From: Bacillota bacterium
GTDB lineage: Bacteria > Bacillota > Clostridia > Lachnospirales > Lachnospiraceae
Direction of reading: 5' to 3'
DNA length: 33,515 nt
Assembly (NCBI GenBank): GCA_023411555.1
Contig: JAEYOQ010000028.1
Location: forward strand, 1 to 33,515
The position numbers and the translations under genes were made by a program. Shown one piece after another: positions 16,333 to 24,728 of this stretch (its first letter is position 1; every line of letters begins with the position of its first letter). The notes beneath the pieces are model-generated. The model made no database searches, was not told the origin of the DNA, and saw only the letters and a list, made by a program, of their open reading frames with translations.

Positions 16333-17892
16333 TTAGTACTCATCTTCATTTGTCCCTATTGAACATAGCAGGTCCTTTTTACCCTTATATTCTAAATAGC
16401 ATTTTAAAACCCCTTTAGAGAATTTGGTTGTAAGCTTTCCGCCATGTCCGAAAATAGGCTCCAAATCATAGAGACGAAGGCTCTCCCAATTTTGAATTCG
16501 TTTTTTCTCCCATTGTTCGCTAGCTATGAATGGAGCATAATCGGAGTCTTTGAAATAGGTCTTGACAGACTTATGATATACCTTTCCATTGATTGTTTTC
16601 GCCGAACCCTTTTTCTTAACCATTACATAAAACACATCACAGTAGGTATCATTATATCGGTAGACCATTGCTATTCCCGGCTTTACTCCTGTTATTGATC
16701 CATTCTCCGCTTTCACTACTGAGGTATCGGTGGAATAGAGATTGTTATTCATATCACTGGAGGACAAGCTTATGGTCTGTCCTACACTAATGTTCTGTTG
16801 TTTTGTATCCTTTTCAATAATCCATGCGGGTAGATGCGTTCGATTATAGATGCTGTCTTTATCTTCTACGCTAAAGTCATATTCCGTTTTCAGTTTATTC
16901 GTTGCAGTAAAATATATGTATTCCTCAATTAGCTCTTGATTTATCTCGGTATCCAAATCCTCCTCATCTGATTCATAGAACTCCTCATAATCCTCCTCAT
17001 ATAGTTCGTATTCCTCATCAAATTCTCCTGATAGCTTCAAATAGTTTTTATAGCTTATATAGAGCTTTAAGGAATTTTCTGCTGAGCCGATATCACCAAA
17101 AACCGAAGCTTGAAATCCCATGTTGCTTAACATCAATCTATTCGCCTGTGCATACCCTTCAGCAGTAGCATTCTTATAAATCAATCTATCATATGCCGTT
17201 AGATAGCCATCTGCCAAATCATCCTTACGCTTCTTTAATATCTTGTTATATTCTTTTTCAGATAGTAATTTCCCATCGTATGCTATCATCGCATCTAGAG
17301 CGGCTTTAATTCTTTGGTTTGTCGTTGAGTACTTAGGGTCAGCCGCTTCTGTTATAAACTTCTTCAGCAGTTTCTGTTCCTTCTTTCGATTATCAGCCGA
17401 AAGATACTCCCCGTCTATACTAACAAAGCTACTTGGTGAATATGCTATATCCGAAGTAACTGTAAATGTGTAAGAATCGATTAATTTCTTCCCATCATAG
17501 ACCTTAAGGGTGGCAGTACCGGGGCCCAATGCATGAACCTTTATATCATTTGGATAAATCCCGACCATATTTCCCTTTTTATCTACATCTACGATAAAGG
17601 AATTAAAATTAACATCGCCATTGAATCTTAATCCAATAACACTATCATCGGAGATTTTATAGGTGAACTTCATAAATTTTTTGTAGTCCTTATACTTATC
17701 ATTTGGATACAAATAATAGTAGCTACTGTCGCCACCATCATAGGATCCATAGCTGTGGTCCTGGCTTAATGTAATTTTTTCTGTGGCTCCCTGCACATAT
17801 ACCGTTCTTAGGGCGATTATAGCACACACCATTAATGCAGCAAGAAACACTTTACCTATGATCTTCCTTTGTACCTTATCCTTTTGTCTCAT
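16333..17892 (-). CDS. Secreted Ig-like (BIG2) protein with degraded transglutaminase-like segment
   Basis: A 519-residue exported protein. A signal peptide (about 1-37, hydrophobic core GKVFLAALMVCAIIAL, likely cut near VQGA) precedes an Ig-like domain (about 40-148). A helical region (about 170-350) follows, then a BIG2-type Ig domain (about 367-432: NISVGQTISLSS, YSTDTSVVKAENG, ITGVKPGIA) and a C-terminal tail. The helical part reads AYDRLIYKNATAEGYAQANRLML, like the transglutaminase-core pattern ..A.CEGYA.AF..LL, but the catalytic Cys is Ala/Glu here. An acidic insert (about 289-318) interrupts it. The start is ATG at 17892 with AGGAGG 10 nt upstream; a TTG two codons earlier is too close to that site. 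Likely a cell-surface protein without enzymatic activity. Confidence 0.75.
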   Translation of the reverse strand: MRQKDKVQRKIIGKVFLAALMVCAIIALRTVYVQGATEKITLSQDHSYGSYDGGDSSYYYLYPNDKYKDYKKFMKFTYKISDDSVIGLRFNGDVNFNSFIVDVDKKGNMVGIYPNDIKVHALGPGTATLKVYDGKKLIDSYTFTVTSDIAYSPSSFVSIDGEYLSADNRKKEQKLLKKFITEAADPKYSTTNQRIKAALDAMIAYDGKLLSEKEYNKILKKRKDDLADGYLTAYDRLIYKNATAEGYAQANRLMLSNMGFQASVFGDIGSAENSLKLYISYKNYLKLSGEFDEEYELYEEDYEEFYESDEEDLDTEINQELIEEYIYFTATNKLKTEYDFSVEDKDSIYNRTHLPAWIIEKDTKQQNISVGQTISLSSSDMNNNLYSTDTSVVKAENGSITGVKPGIAMVYRYNDTYCDVFYVMVKKKGSAKTINGKVYHKSVKTYFKDSDYAPFIASEQWEKKRIQNWESLRLYDLEPIFGHGGKLTTKFSKGVLKCYLEYKGKKDLLCSIGTNEDEY

Positions 17893-17945
17893 TTGCAAGT
17901 TCCTCCTTCTGTCTATTCATCTCTGTCGAATTAATACTTCATATA

Positions 17946-17975
17946 CCCTGGTGTATGCTAGAGTGAACACCTGGG
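17946..17975. repeat. Inverted repeat upstream of the secreted-protein gene
   Basis: CCCTGGTGT (17946-17954) and ACACCTGGG (17967-17975) pair with one mismatch around 12 nt, and flanking ATA/TAT extends the match. It lies about 55 bp upstream of the leftward start codon, within the probable 5' leader or promoter zone. It could be an operator or leader hairpin. Confidence 0.4.
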
Positions 17976-18107
17976 ATATGGGTTGTTTTCTGCTTCCTTA
18001 TCTATTATATGAATTCCCCCTGCTGTTTTCAAGGACACAAATATACACAAAGGGTTATGTCCATATTGCATTATCATGGTTAATATTGTAATATATGTAT
18101 GTATTGT

Positions 18108-18131
18108 CGTTATACTTTTGACAATATAACG
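18108..18131. promoter_or_regulatory. Predicted ModE operator of the FecCD-type ABC operon
   Basis: CGTTATA (18108-18114) and TATAACG (18125-18131) are a perfect 7-bp inverted repeat separated by 10 bp. The known proteobacterial ModE box (about ATCGNTATATA-N6-TATATAACGAT, recalled from the literature) has the same half-sites with the same 10-bp separation. The site is 24 bp upstream of the ATG of the binding-protein gene and overlaps a possible promoter (-10 TATACT at 18111-18116, weak TTGTAA at 18086). A repressor bound here would block transcription. The operon itself encodes a ModE-like regulator. Confidence 0.7.
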
Positions 18132-18154
18132 CTATGATTACATAGGAGGAGATT

Positions 18155-19294
18155 ATGAAAAGATTAGTACAATTGTTATTCATCGCAATTACCATCCTCT
18201 CATTTACTGCTTGTTCAAAACAAGCAACAGAGGATTCACAAGCGACGCCAACTCAGGCAGCACAGGAGGAAGCTACTGATGGTGCAGAGCAAACAGCCGA
18301 GCCGACAGAACAAGCGGCTGACACCATGGATCAGGCTACCCAGGTCACTGAACCGGCTACTGCAGCACAGTATCCAGTTACCATAACCGACCACCTTAAC
18401 AGAACTGTAACCATCGAAAAAGCTCCCGAACGAATTGTAAGTGGATATTATATATCGACCTCAGCTCTGATCGCACTGGGATTAGAGGATAAGGTGGTTG
18501 GATTGGAAGCAAAGGCAGCATCAAGACCGATCTATTCCCTTGCGGCTCCAAAGCTATTGGACCTACCCAATGTAGGTACTGCAAAGGAATTTGACCTGGA
18601 AGGCTGTATTGCATTAAACCCTGACTTAGTAATACTTCCGATCAAGCTAAAGGATCAGATCAGTACACTGGAGCAGATGGGAATCGTGGTTGTCGGTGTA
18701 AACCCCGAGAATGAGGAACTATTGCTTGAAGCCATCACTATGATAGCAAAGCTTACAGGTGCCACAAATTATGAAGAATTGATTAACTATTATACCGAAA
18801 AGGAAAATGAGATTACAGATATACATGGAAAGATAACAGAAAAACCAAGCGTGTACCTGGCCGGTAACAGCAGCATGCTCTCTACAGCATCTGCTAACAT
18901 GTATCAGAATGATTTAATAGAAGCTGCCGGCGGAATAAATGTGGCAAACGATATTGCCGATTCTTATTGGGCAAATATCTCCTATGAGCAACTGATTGCA
19001 TACAACCCTGAATATATCATCATAGTGCCTGAGGCAGATTATACCAAGGAAGATATTATGGGCGACAGCAATCTATCTAACCTTGATGCCATAAAGAACA
19101 ATAAGGTATACGAGATGCCAAGCAGCTTTGAGGCCTGGGATTCACCGGTACCCTCCAGCATTCTCGGTAAAATGTGGTTAACAAGTATTCTCTATAAGGA
19201 CCTGTATTCCAATGATAACTTCGCAGAGGATGTGGCTCATTTTTATCGCACCTTCTACGATTTCGAGATTGATAAAGAGGTATTGAAGAATTAA
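18155..19294 (+). CDS. FecB/BtuF-type ABC binding lipoprotein, probable molybdate/tungstate
   Basis: A 379-residue lipoprotein: signal sequence with lipobox FTAC (lipidated Cys20), a Thr/Ala/Gln/Glu-rich linker (about 21-72), then a class III (helical-bridge) periplasmic-binding fold. The fold starts PVTITDHLNRTVTIEKAPERIV and includes ALIALGLEDKVVGLE, LNPDLVI, LEAAGGINVAND-like IEAAGGINVAND, and AYNPEYIIIVPEA. This family binds siderophores, haem, cobalamin or, in MolA of Haemophilus, molybdate and tungstate. The ModE box upstream and modE-like gene downstream favour the oxyanion. AGGAGGAG supports the start. The stop overlaps the permease start by one base (TAATG). Confidence 0.93.
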   Translation: MKRLVQLLFIAITILSFTACSKQATEDSQATPTQAAQEEATDGAEQTAEPTEQAADTMDQATQVTEPATAAQYPVTITDHLNRTVTIEKAPERIVSGYYISTSALIALGLEDKVVGLEAKAASRPIYSLAAPKLLDLPNVGTAKEFDLEGCIALNPDLVILPIKLKDQISTLEQMGIVVVGVNPENEELLLEAITMIAKLTGATNYEELINYYTEKENEITDIHGKITEKPSVYLAGNSSMLSTASANMYQNDLIEAAGGINVANDIADSYWANISYEQLIAYNPEYIIIVPEADYTKEDIMGDSNLSNLDAIKNNKVYEMPSSFEAWDSPVPSSILGKMWLTSILYKDLYSNDNFAEDVAHFYRTFYDFEIDKEVLKN

Positions 19295-20301
19295 TGAAGA
19301 ATGCACACAAATATAATATTGTAAAATCAAATACAGTAAATATAATTGCATTCCTCCTCGTGATTGCTTCCTTTGTTCTGTCAATCGCTATTGGTAAGTA
19401 CAGCTTGACTATGGAAGATATCGCAAAGATTATCAAGGGAACTCACGAGAACCAAATGACCGTTAATGTATTCTATATGCTAAGATTACCGAGAAGTATC
19501 ATGGTAATCTTAGCAGGTCTTGGATTAAGTATAGCCGGAAGTGTCTACCAAACGTTATTTAAGAATTCTCTTGCCTCCCCGGATATCATAGGAGTCACCT
19601 CCGGAGCAAACGTAGGTGCTGCCTTCAGCATAGTGTTTGTCTCTGGAAATGTGTTGTCTGTAGCCTTTGGCGCTTTTGCTGGTGGAATCATCGCACTCGT
19701 TTTTGTAATTGGATTAGTCAAATTATCAAAGGCAGACAACGTGCTAAACTATGTTATGTCAGGAATTATCATTAACGCACTTTGTAATGGAATTCTAATG
19801 GCCATCAAATATTTCTCAGATCCGGAAAACGAACTGGGTGCCATAGAGTATTGGACTATGGGGAGCTTTGGAGGTATTACTGCCGAAAAGCTAAAGATTA
19901 TCCTTCCTTTTCTTTTGGTCGGTCTGATTGGTATTTACTTAATGCGCTGGAAGATATTCGTACTCTCCACCAGCGATGAGGAAGCAAAGTCACTGGGAAT
20001 CTCGGTAGAACACAGCAGATATTTGATTCTTCTATTCTCCACACTTGTAGTTGCAAGTATTGTGTGTGTCACCGGATTAATTAGCTTTATTGGCTTAATC
20101 CCACCCCATATTGCCCGCTCAATACGAAAGAGAAATGATTTCAAAACCATGCTCTTCAGCGGATTAATCGGTGCAATTCTGATCGCATTATCCGATTGCA
20201 TCGCCAGAACAATACTTCCCTCTGAGCTACCGATCAGTATCATTACATCATTTATAGGAGCTCCATACTTAGCTATGCTGGTTTGCAAAAGTAAGAACTA
20301 G
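19294..20301 (+). CDS. FecCD-family ABC transporter permease
   Basis: A 335-residue integral membrane protein with about ten hydrophobic helices, the BtuC/FecCD layout and normal length. Marks include YMLRLPRSIMVILAGLGLS, GSVYQTLFKNSLASPDIIGV and GANVGAAFSIVF. Near the C-terminus, the ATPase-contacting loop reads GLISFIGLIPPHIARSI, where family members usually have GFIGLVVPHI.R. One permease gene is present, so a homodimer is expected. Translation is coupled to the upstream binding-protein gene (TAATG overlap). Classical ModB permeases for molybdate belong to a different family; the FecCD type matches MolB-like systems. The substrate is inferred from context, not from residues. Confidence 0.95.
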   Translation: MKNAHKYNIVKSNTVNIIAFLLVIASFVLSIAIGKYSLTMEDIAKIIKGTHENQMTVNVFYMLRLPRSIMVILAGLGLSIAGSVYQTLFKNSLASPDIIGVTSGANVGAAFSIVFVSGNVLSVAFGAFAGGIIALVFVIGLVKLSKADNVLNYVMSGIIINALCNGILMAIKYFSDPENELGAIEYWTMGSFGGITAEKLKIILPFLLVGLIGIYLMRWKIFVLSTSDEEAKSLGISVEHSRYLILLFSTLVVASIVCVTGLISFIGLIPPHIARSIRKRNDFKTMLFSGLIGAILIALSDCIARTILPSELPISIITSFIGAPYLAMLVCKSKN

Positions 20302-20350
20302 CAAAAGGGCGTGTATGTTATGGATTTCAACAGAAGGGAGACTAGTTTAT

Positions 20351-21115
20351 ATGATAATCGATCGTATATCAGGTGGATATCCGGGCGAGTTTTTTATGAC
20401 CGACATAAGCTTTACCATGGAAGCCGGTAAAATATATGCTCTGCTTGGCCTTAATGGCGCCGGTAAGACGACCATTATTAAGACCATTTGCGGATTACTA
20501 AAAGCAAGATCAGGAAGTGTTACGATAGATGGGAAAGACATCCTCACTATGAAAGAAAAAGAAAGAGCACAGTTGATTAGCTATGTTCCACAGCGGAGCA
20601 ATCTGGTCTATTATACGACGGTGATTGATGTTGTCCTAATGGGTACTACACCATTTTTGAATATGTTTGAATCCCCAAGCCGTGACCATATAAATCAAGC
20701 TGAGGATTGCCTTGAAAAGCTAGGTATTGCAGAGCTAGCCGAATCAAACTATCTGAAATTAAGTGAGGGTCAAAAGCAGCTTGTATTAATAGCCCGGGCC
20801 TTGATACAGAACGGAAGGTATATGTTCTTAGATGAACCCGAAAGCAGTCTGGATCTAGTGAACAAACACAGACTGATGCATAAGCTGAGAGAGATCATAC
20901 TGGAATACAACAAAAGCGCACTGATCTCTATACATGATCCAGAGTATGCCTTGAATTATTGCGATAAGCTATTGTTATTAAAGAACAAGCAAATAACGGA
21001 GATTGACTTAAAGACAGAAGGAATGACTTCGATTGAAGAGAAGTTAATTGAGGTTTATGGTCCGATAAAGATATTGAAGCACGATAACCAATTTATTCTG
21101 TATTATAATGGATAG
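20351..21115 (+). CDS. ABC transporter ATP-binding protein (FecE-like)
   Basis: A 254-residue ATPase with Walker A GLNGAGKTT (33-41), Q-loop in SYVPQRSN, signature LSEGQKQ (137-143), Walker B YMFLDEPES (157-165) and the switch His in LISIHDPEYAL. It powers the permease encoded upstream. The ATG at 20351 was chosen because AAGGGAG precedes it and MIIDRISGGYPG is the usual family start. An in-frame ATG at 20315 (12 residues longer, AAAAGGG upstream) is possible. The gap to the permease stop is about 50 bp, so the two are in one operon. Confidence 0.95.
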   Translation: MIIDRISGGYPGEFFMTDISFTMEAGKIYALLGLNGAGKTTIIKTICGLLKARSGSVTIDGKDILTMKEKERAQLISYVPQRSNLVYYTTVIDVVLMGTTPFLNMFESPSRDHINQAEDCLEKLGIAELAESNYLKLSEGQKQLVLIARALIQNGRYMFLDEPESSLDLVNKHRLMHKLREIILEYNKSALISIHDPEYALNYCDKLLLLKNKQITEIDLKTEGMTSIEEKLIEVYGPIKILKHDNQFILYYNG

Positions 21116-21123
21116 GTGAGCGG

Positions 21124-21453
21124 ATGTATTTCCAGAGTAAAATATATATAGTCAATAATAATGTTAAGTTTTTTGGTCCCGGACCGCTGACTCTGCTGAA
21201 AAAGACAGAAGAATTAGGTTCTCTGAATAAGGCCGCTATTGAAATGAAGATGTCTTATAGTAAAGCCTTCTCTATGATCAAAAAAGCGGAGAAGGAATTA
21301 TCCATGAAGCTCTTAGAGGGGCATGTGGGCGGAAAATGTGGAGGGGGCTCCTCGGTTACAAAGGAAGGGAAGGAGTTTATGCTAAAATATGAAGAATTCA
21401 TTCGTCGAGCAAACCAATCAACGGAAGACCTATATCATGAAATCTTTTCATGA
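21124..21453 (+). CDS. modE: Single-domain ModE-like molybdate-responsive regulator
   Basis: A 109-residue winged helix-turn-helix of the ModE N-terminal (LysR-type HTH) family. Diagnostic features are FFGPGPLTLLKKTEELGSL (FGPG 17-20), the recognition region NKAAIEMKMSYSKAFSMIKK (35-54), and the Gly-rich wing GGKCGGGSSVT (69-79). Typical ModE (about 260 residues) has two MOP/TOBE molybdate-binding domains after this; they are absent, so metal sensing must occur otherwise. It lies 8 bp after the ATPase gene and 17 bp of it overlap the next gene, so it belongs to the operon. With the predicted ModE box at 18108-18131, autoregulation is likely. A GGTGAG site precedes the ATG. Confidence 0.88.
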   Translation: MYFQSKIYIVNNNVKFFGPGPLTLLKKTEELGSLNKAAIEMKMSYSKAFSMIKKAEKELSMKLLEGHVGGKCGGGSSVTKEGKEFMLKYEEFIRRANQSTEDLYHEIFS

Positions 21454-21937
21454 GAGCGGCAAGCAGCATCTATTAATAACAGGCAATAAAAAAAGCGGGA
21501 AGACAACCCTATTAACGGAAATTCTAAAGGATGCACCTTCCTTTGGAGGAATAATCACCTATGCAATCCGCGATGATAAGCACGCACCAAAATGTGTAGT
21601 GCTTAGTGATATCAACAATCCGGAAGTTAATGGTACAATCGCCGTAAGGAACGAGGCAGGCACTTCCTTACTCCCACTGCCCGAAACCTTCGAGCATCTT
21701 GGAGTAGATATTTTAAGTCAATGCTATCAAAGCAGTGATGAACTAATTGTGATTGATGAAATCGGATTTTTAGAAGCTAAGGCTCTTAGTTATCAAAATG
21801 AAATTCTAAAATGCTTTGATAAAAAGGTTATTTTGGTCATAAGAAAAGAATTAAACCCCTTTACCGAAAAGCTAATACAAAGGCAGGATGTATATTTCGT
21901 TGATGTTGATGATATACCCTTATTTACCCGAATCTAA
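21437..21937 (+). CDS. THEP1-like P-loop nucleoside-triphosphatase
   Basis: A 166-residue P-loop NTPase: Walker A GNKKSGKT (16-23) and Walker B ELIVIDEIG (102-110), a string typical of NTPase_1/THEP1 proteins. THEP1 enzymes hydrolyse NTPs slowly and their cellular role is unclear; in anaerobes I associate such genes with molybdenum-cofactor neighbourhoods, but this is recollection. MobB-type GTPases are an alternative, though VIDEIG favours THEP1. The ATG at 21437, with GGAAGA upstream, overlaps the modE stop by 17 bp; a longer start at 21389 has no site. It is the last gene of the operon. The 218 bp after it hold no clear terminator. Confidence 0.8.
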   Translation: MKSFHESGKQHLLITGNKKSGKTTLLTEILKDAPSFGGIITYAIRDDKHAPKCVVLSDINNPEVNGTIAVRNEAGTSLLPLPETFEHLGVDILSQCYQSSDELIVIDEIGFLEAKALSYQNEILKCFDKKVILVIRKELNPFTEKLIQRQDVYFVDVDDIPLFTRI

Positions 21938-22155
21938 TTTAGAACATCCATAACTGCATTATATTTATCTTCGAATACCTTTTTACTATCTGAGGATAGT
22001 TTGTTAAAGCTACGCGTTAATTTACCTCATATGATAATAACAACCCCTACCGAAAAAGTTATTGGATCTTTCACATCTTACCTTTATATCCTGTTCTAGA
22101 AACTCTATGATGTCTTTTCTTATGTCTTTAATCACGTCTATCACCTCATAAATCC

Positions 22156-23259
22156 TCATTTTCTTCCGTATGTTATTAGTAATCCCTGCACATGTAAAAA
22201 TGACTTATCTTCCTGCTTCTTAAAATAATCCGCTATCTGAGCCTGCCTTTTGATATACTCTTCGGCCTGCGCTCGATCGACACCCCGGTTCATAAAGTAT
22301 TCAATTGTGCCTTCGCACTTGGAGATGTTAAATGATTTATTCAGACCATGAATATCAATAAAATCTTGGACTTCCTGCTCGTAGCTTTGCATATCAGGAT
22401 TCAGGTACCAAACCTTATCATTCATCCGGACATCAACATCATACAAACCCAGTTGTGTCAGGTAAAAGGGCAATCTCATACCGATAGCATAGTCCCTGCC
22501 TTCGCACTCCAATTCCTTACTCCATATTTTGTGGAAGTCAAAGGCCGTACAAAGGAAATCATAATCTATGTCATTGATATACAATCCATCATTTTCAAAT
22601 TCTCTGTTAACATCTATGCATATAACCAGACCACCCTTTTTCACGGAAGCGATCATTTTCTTCAGCACATCCTTCGGTCTGTTCATATGCCGTAAGCCAG
22701 CCTGTATAATAGCAATATCATATTTCTTATCTGGTTCGAATGAATAGATGTCTGATACTAAGAAATTCGTGATATCGTGGCTATTAACAAATCTACGCTT
22801 GGCTTTTTCCGTAAAATACTCGTTATCAGTGGTACTCCCCTTTGGTAAAATCTCAAGTAGCTGCTGTCCTAAGTAACCATCGCAGCATCTGAATTCGATT
22901 ACATCAACAGGCGCTTCCACTTTCCAGACCTTTCTTATAAGGAACTCCAAATAATCGTCATTCCAGAAATATTTTCTGTTTTTATATAGACTATTTTCCT
23001 TCCCATTGGAGGTATCATGGTTATCTGTATTACTCGGTTTGTATTCCCGTTTAGGAAGTGGCTTTAATCCTAATAGCTCATCCACAGAGACGCTGAAGTA
23101 TTCCGCAATTTCCGGCAACAAGGTAATATCCGGCATGGTAACTCCAGTTTCCCATTTACTAACAGATTGAAACGATACTCCTAAAGCCTCTGCTAAATCC
23201 TGTTGCCCAATTCCCTTACTTTTTCTTAATTCTGCAACTTTAAGTTTAACTGTCGCCAT
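22156..23259 (-). CDS. XRE-type HTH fused to methyltransferase-like domain
   Basis: The first 66 residues are a Cro/CI-type helix-turn-helix (LRKSKGIGQQDLAEALGVSF then QSVSKWETGVTMPDITLLPEIAEYFSVSVDELLG), which binds DNA. After a polar linker (about 68-92), residues about 100-300 follow a class I methyltransferase: DVIEFRCCDGYLGQQLL (119-135), YDIAIIQAGLRHMNRP and KKGGLVICIDVNREF. The usual motif I E.GCG.G is altered to EFRCCDG, and the acidic residue expected after strand 2 is not obvious, so SAM binding is doubtful. It may be a transcription factor using a methyltransferase fold for sensing. AGGAGGG precedes the ATG. No target gene is adjacent; it is convergent with the molybdate operon. 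Confidence 0.88.
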   Translation of the reverse strand: MATVKLKVAELRKSKGIGQQDLAEALGVSFQSVSKWETGVTMPDITLLPEIAEYFSVSVDELLGLKPLPKREYKPSNTDNHDTSNGKENSLYKNRKYFWNDDYLEFLIRKVWKVEAPVDVIEFRCCDGYLGQQLLEILPKGSTTDNEYFTEKAKRRFVNSHDITNFLVSDIYSFEPDKKYDIAIIQAGLRHMNRPKDVLKKMIASVKKGGLVICIDVNREFENDGLYINDIDYDFLCTAFDFHKIWSKELECEGRDYAIGMRLPFYLTQLGLYDVDVRMNDKVWYLNPDMQSYEQEVQDFIDIHGLNKSFNISKCEGTIEYFMNRGVDRAQAEEYIKRQAQIADYFKKQEDKSFLHVQGLLITYGRK

Positions 23260-23431
23260 AGAATAAACCCTCCTGGTTAATTATTTTATGACCTAATATT
23301 ATCAAACTCATGCAGTCAAACCCATAACGTAACCTGCGAAATCGCTCACTTATCAGTTGAATATTATGCAAAGGAAAAGATACAATCCGAATATTCTTCC
23401 ACGTACTCACATTTGATAAGCTCTCCCGATT

Positions 23432-24448
23432 TTATTCGACAATGATATTGTTCCAGAAATCCTGCGTTTCCTTCTGTGTCAATTTCTCCGAAACACGATC
23501 CATATCTACGAATTCATACCCATCGATCTCATCATCAGTACATCTTAATACTTCCGGTCGCTCGTCGATCTGTACCAGATACATCGTCATCTTCTGCATA
23601 TCATATCCTGTGATTTTCTTTAAATCCTGAGGGAATTCAAAGCCTATCTTATTTTCAAACTCTTTCTTGATAACAAAGCGTTCTATCCCGGTTTCTTCGA
23701 AGATTTCACGCTTTAGTGCATCCAGCATAGCCTCATTATGTTTAACTCCACCTTTTATAAAGTCCCAAGAGTCTGTGCTGATATTTCCCTCCTTACAAAT
23801 ACATATATTAGACTTATGTACCAGGAGAACCTTATTCATAGCATCAATAATGATAGCCCCTACTGCATTTCGGATTTTACTTCTGCCAAATACATTGATT
23901 TCTTCCATATGCACCAATTCATCTCCCTGAAAGGTCAATTTCACAATCCAGGGCATTAATGAACGAATTCTTTGAAAGTCATTGTATCCAAAGGTCGGTT
24001 CAAAATAATTAATAATCGTACTTAATGCCGTTCCATGACTTCCGACGACAATATTCTTACCCCGGTGCTCTCTTAATACATGCATAAGTGCATCAATATT
24101 ACGTATCTGAACTTCGCGTAAACATTCCCCATCGGAAAGCTTATAATCGAAATCACACCACTGTCGCTCTGCAAATTGATTAAAATCCGCTATCCAACCA
24201 CTGTCGACTTTTCTTTCACGAAAAGCATCGACAGTAATTATTGTATGACCATAAGTGTCTGCAAAATCTTTTATTGTCTCAACAGCCCTTACATAAGGAC
24301 TAGATAATACAACATCAATATTCTTATCTCTCAAATAATCCGTCACTAACTTACAATCTTCTTTTCCTTTTATCGTTAAGGGTCGTTCCCTATCATTATG
24401 GTTCGTGTAATCCGGCTCAGCATGCCGGATAAAATATACGGTTGTCAT
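23432..24448 (-). CDS. Histidine phosphatase-Nudix hydrolase fusion
   Basis: A 338-residue two-domain enzyme. The N-terminal part (1 to about 185) is a phosphoglycerate-mutase-like histidine phosphatase: RHAEP (R8, H9), SSPYVRAVET with the second Arg, and VVGSHGTALS with the second His. The C-terminal part (about 192-338) is a Nudix domain whose box (G233 to I255, with REIFEETG) matches the consensus fully. The Nudix domain would hydrolyse a nucleoside diphosphate derivative and the phosphatase could then remove phosphate; substrates are unknown. The ATG at 24448 has GAGAGGAAG upstream, whereas one at 24481 adds 11 residues before the natural family start. Monocistronic. Confidence 0.93.
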   Translation of the reverse strand: MTTVYFIRHAEPDYTNHNDRERPLTIKGKEDCKLVTDYLRDKNIDVVLSSPYVRAVETIKDFADTYGHTIITVDAFRERKVDSGWIADFNQFAERQWCDFDYKLSDGECLREVQIRNIDALMHVLREHRGKNIVVGSHGTALSTIINYFEPTFGYNDFQRIRSLMPWIVKLTFQGDELVHMEEINVFGRSKIRNAVGAIIIDAMNKVLLVHKSNICICKEGNISTDSWDFIKGGVKHNEAMLDALKREIFEETGIERFVIKKEFENKIGFEFPQDLKKITGYDMQKMTMYLVQIDERPEVLRCTDDEIDGYEFVDMDRVSEKLTQKETQDFWNNIIVE

Positions 24449-24633
24449 AGGTAATTCTTCCTCTCTTTGTTGCAAAATCATCTTCCGTTCAAGATATTCT
24501 CACCTACTGATCGGACAATTCTACCAACATAAATAAACTGACACTAGAATAACATATTGCACCATATATTGCTATATCCATTTCCACTATATCCCTGTAT
24601 TATATCCCCACAAAGCCCTGTAATTACATAAAG

Positions 24634-24675
24634 CGAACTCACCGAATACACAATAAAGCCCCTTCGATGAGTTCG
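24634..24675 (-). terminator. Probable terminator of the GH106-like gene
   Basis: CGAACTCA (24634-24641) and TGAGTTCG (24668-24675) pair perfectly, with CGAA/TTCG extending the stem inside. The U-tract on the minus strand is short (CGCTTTATG). It lies 54 bp past the stop codon. The rest of 24482-24728 shows no gene. Confidence 0.6.
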
Positions 24676-24728
24676 TCTTTCTTAACGCTATCAATGCTTC
24701 CTTATTTAACTACGCCATCCTTCGCCTC

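Noticed and set aside
18155..21115. Simple iron-siderophore or cobalamin transporter
   Set aside because: Not excluded by the protein families, but the ModE-type operator and modE-like gene in the operon fit molybdate/tungstate better; no Fur box or cobalamin riboswitch was seen upstream.
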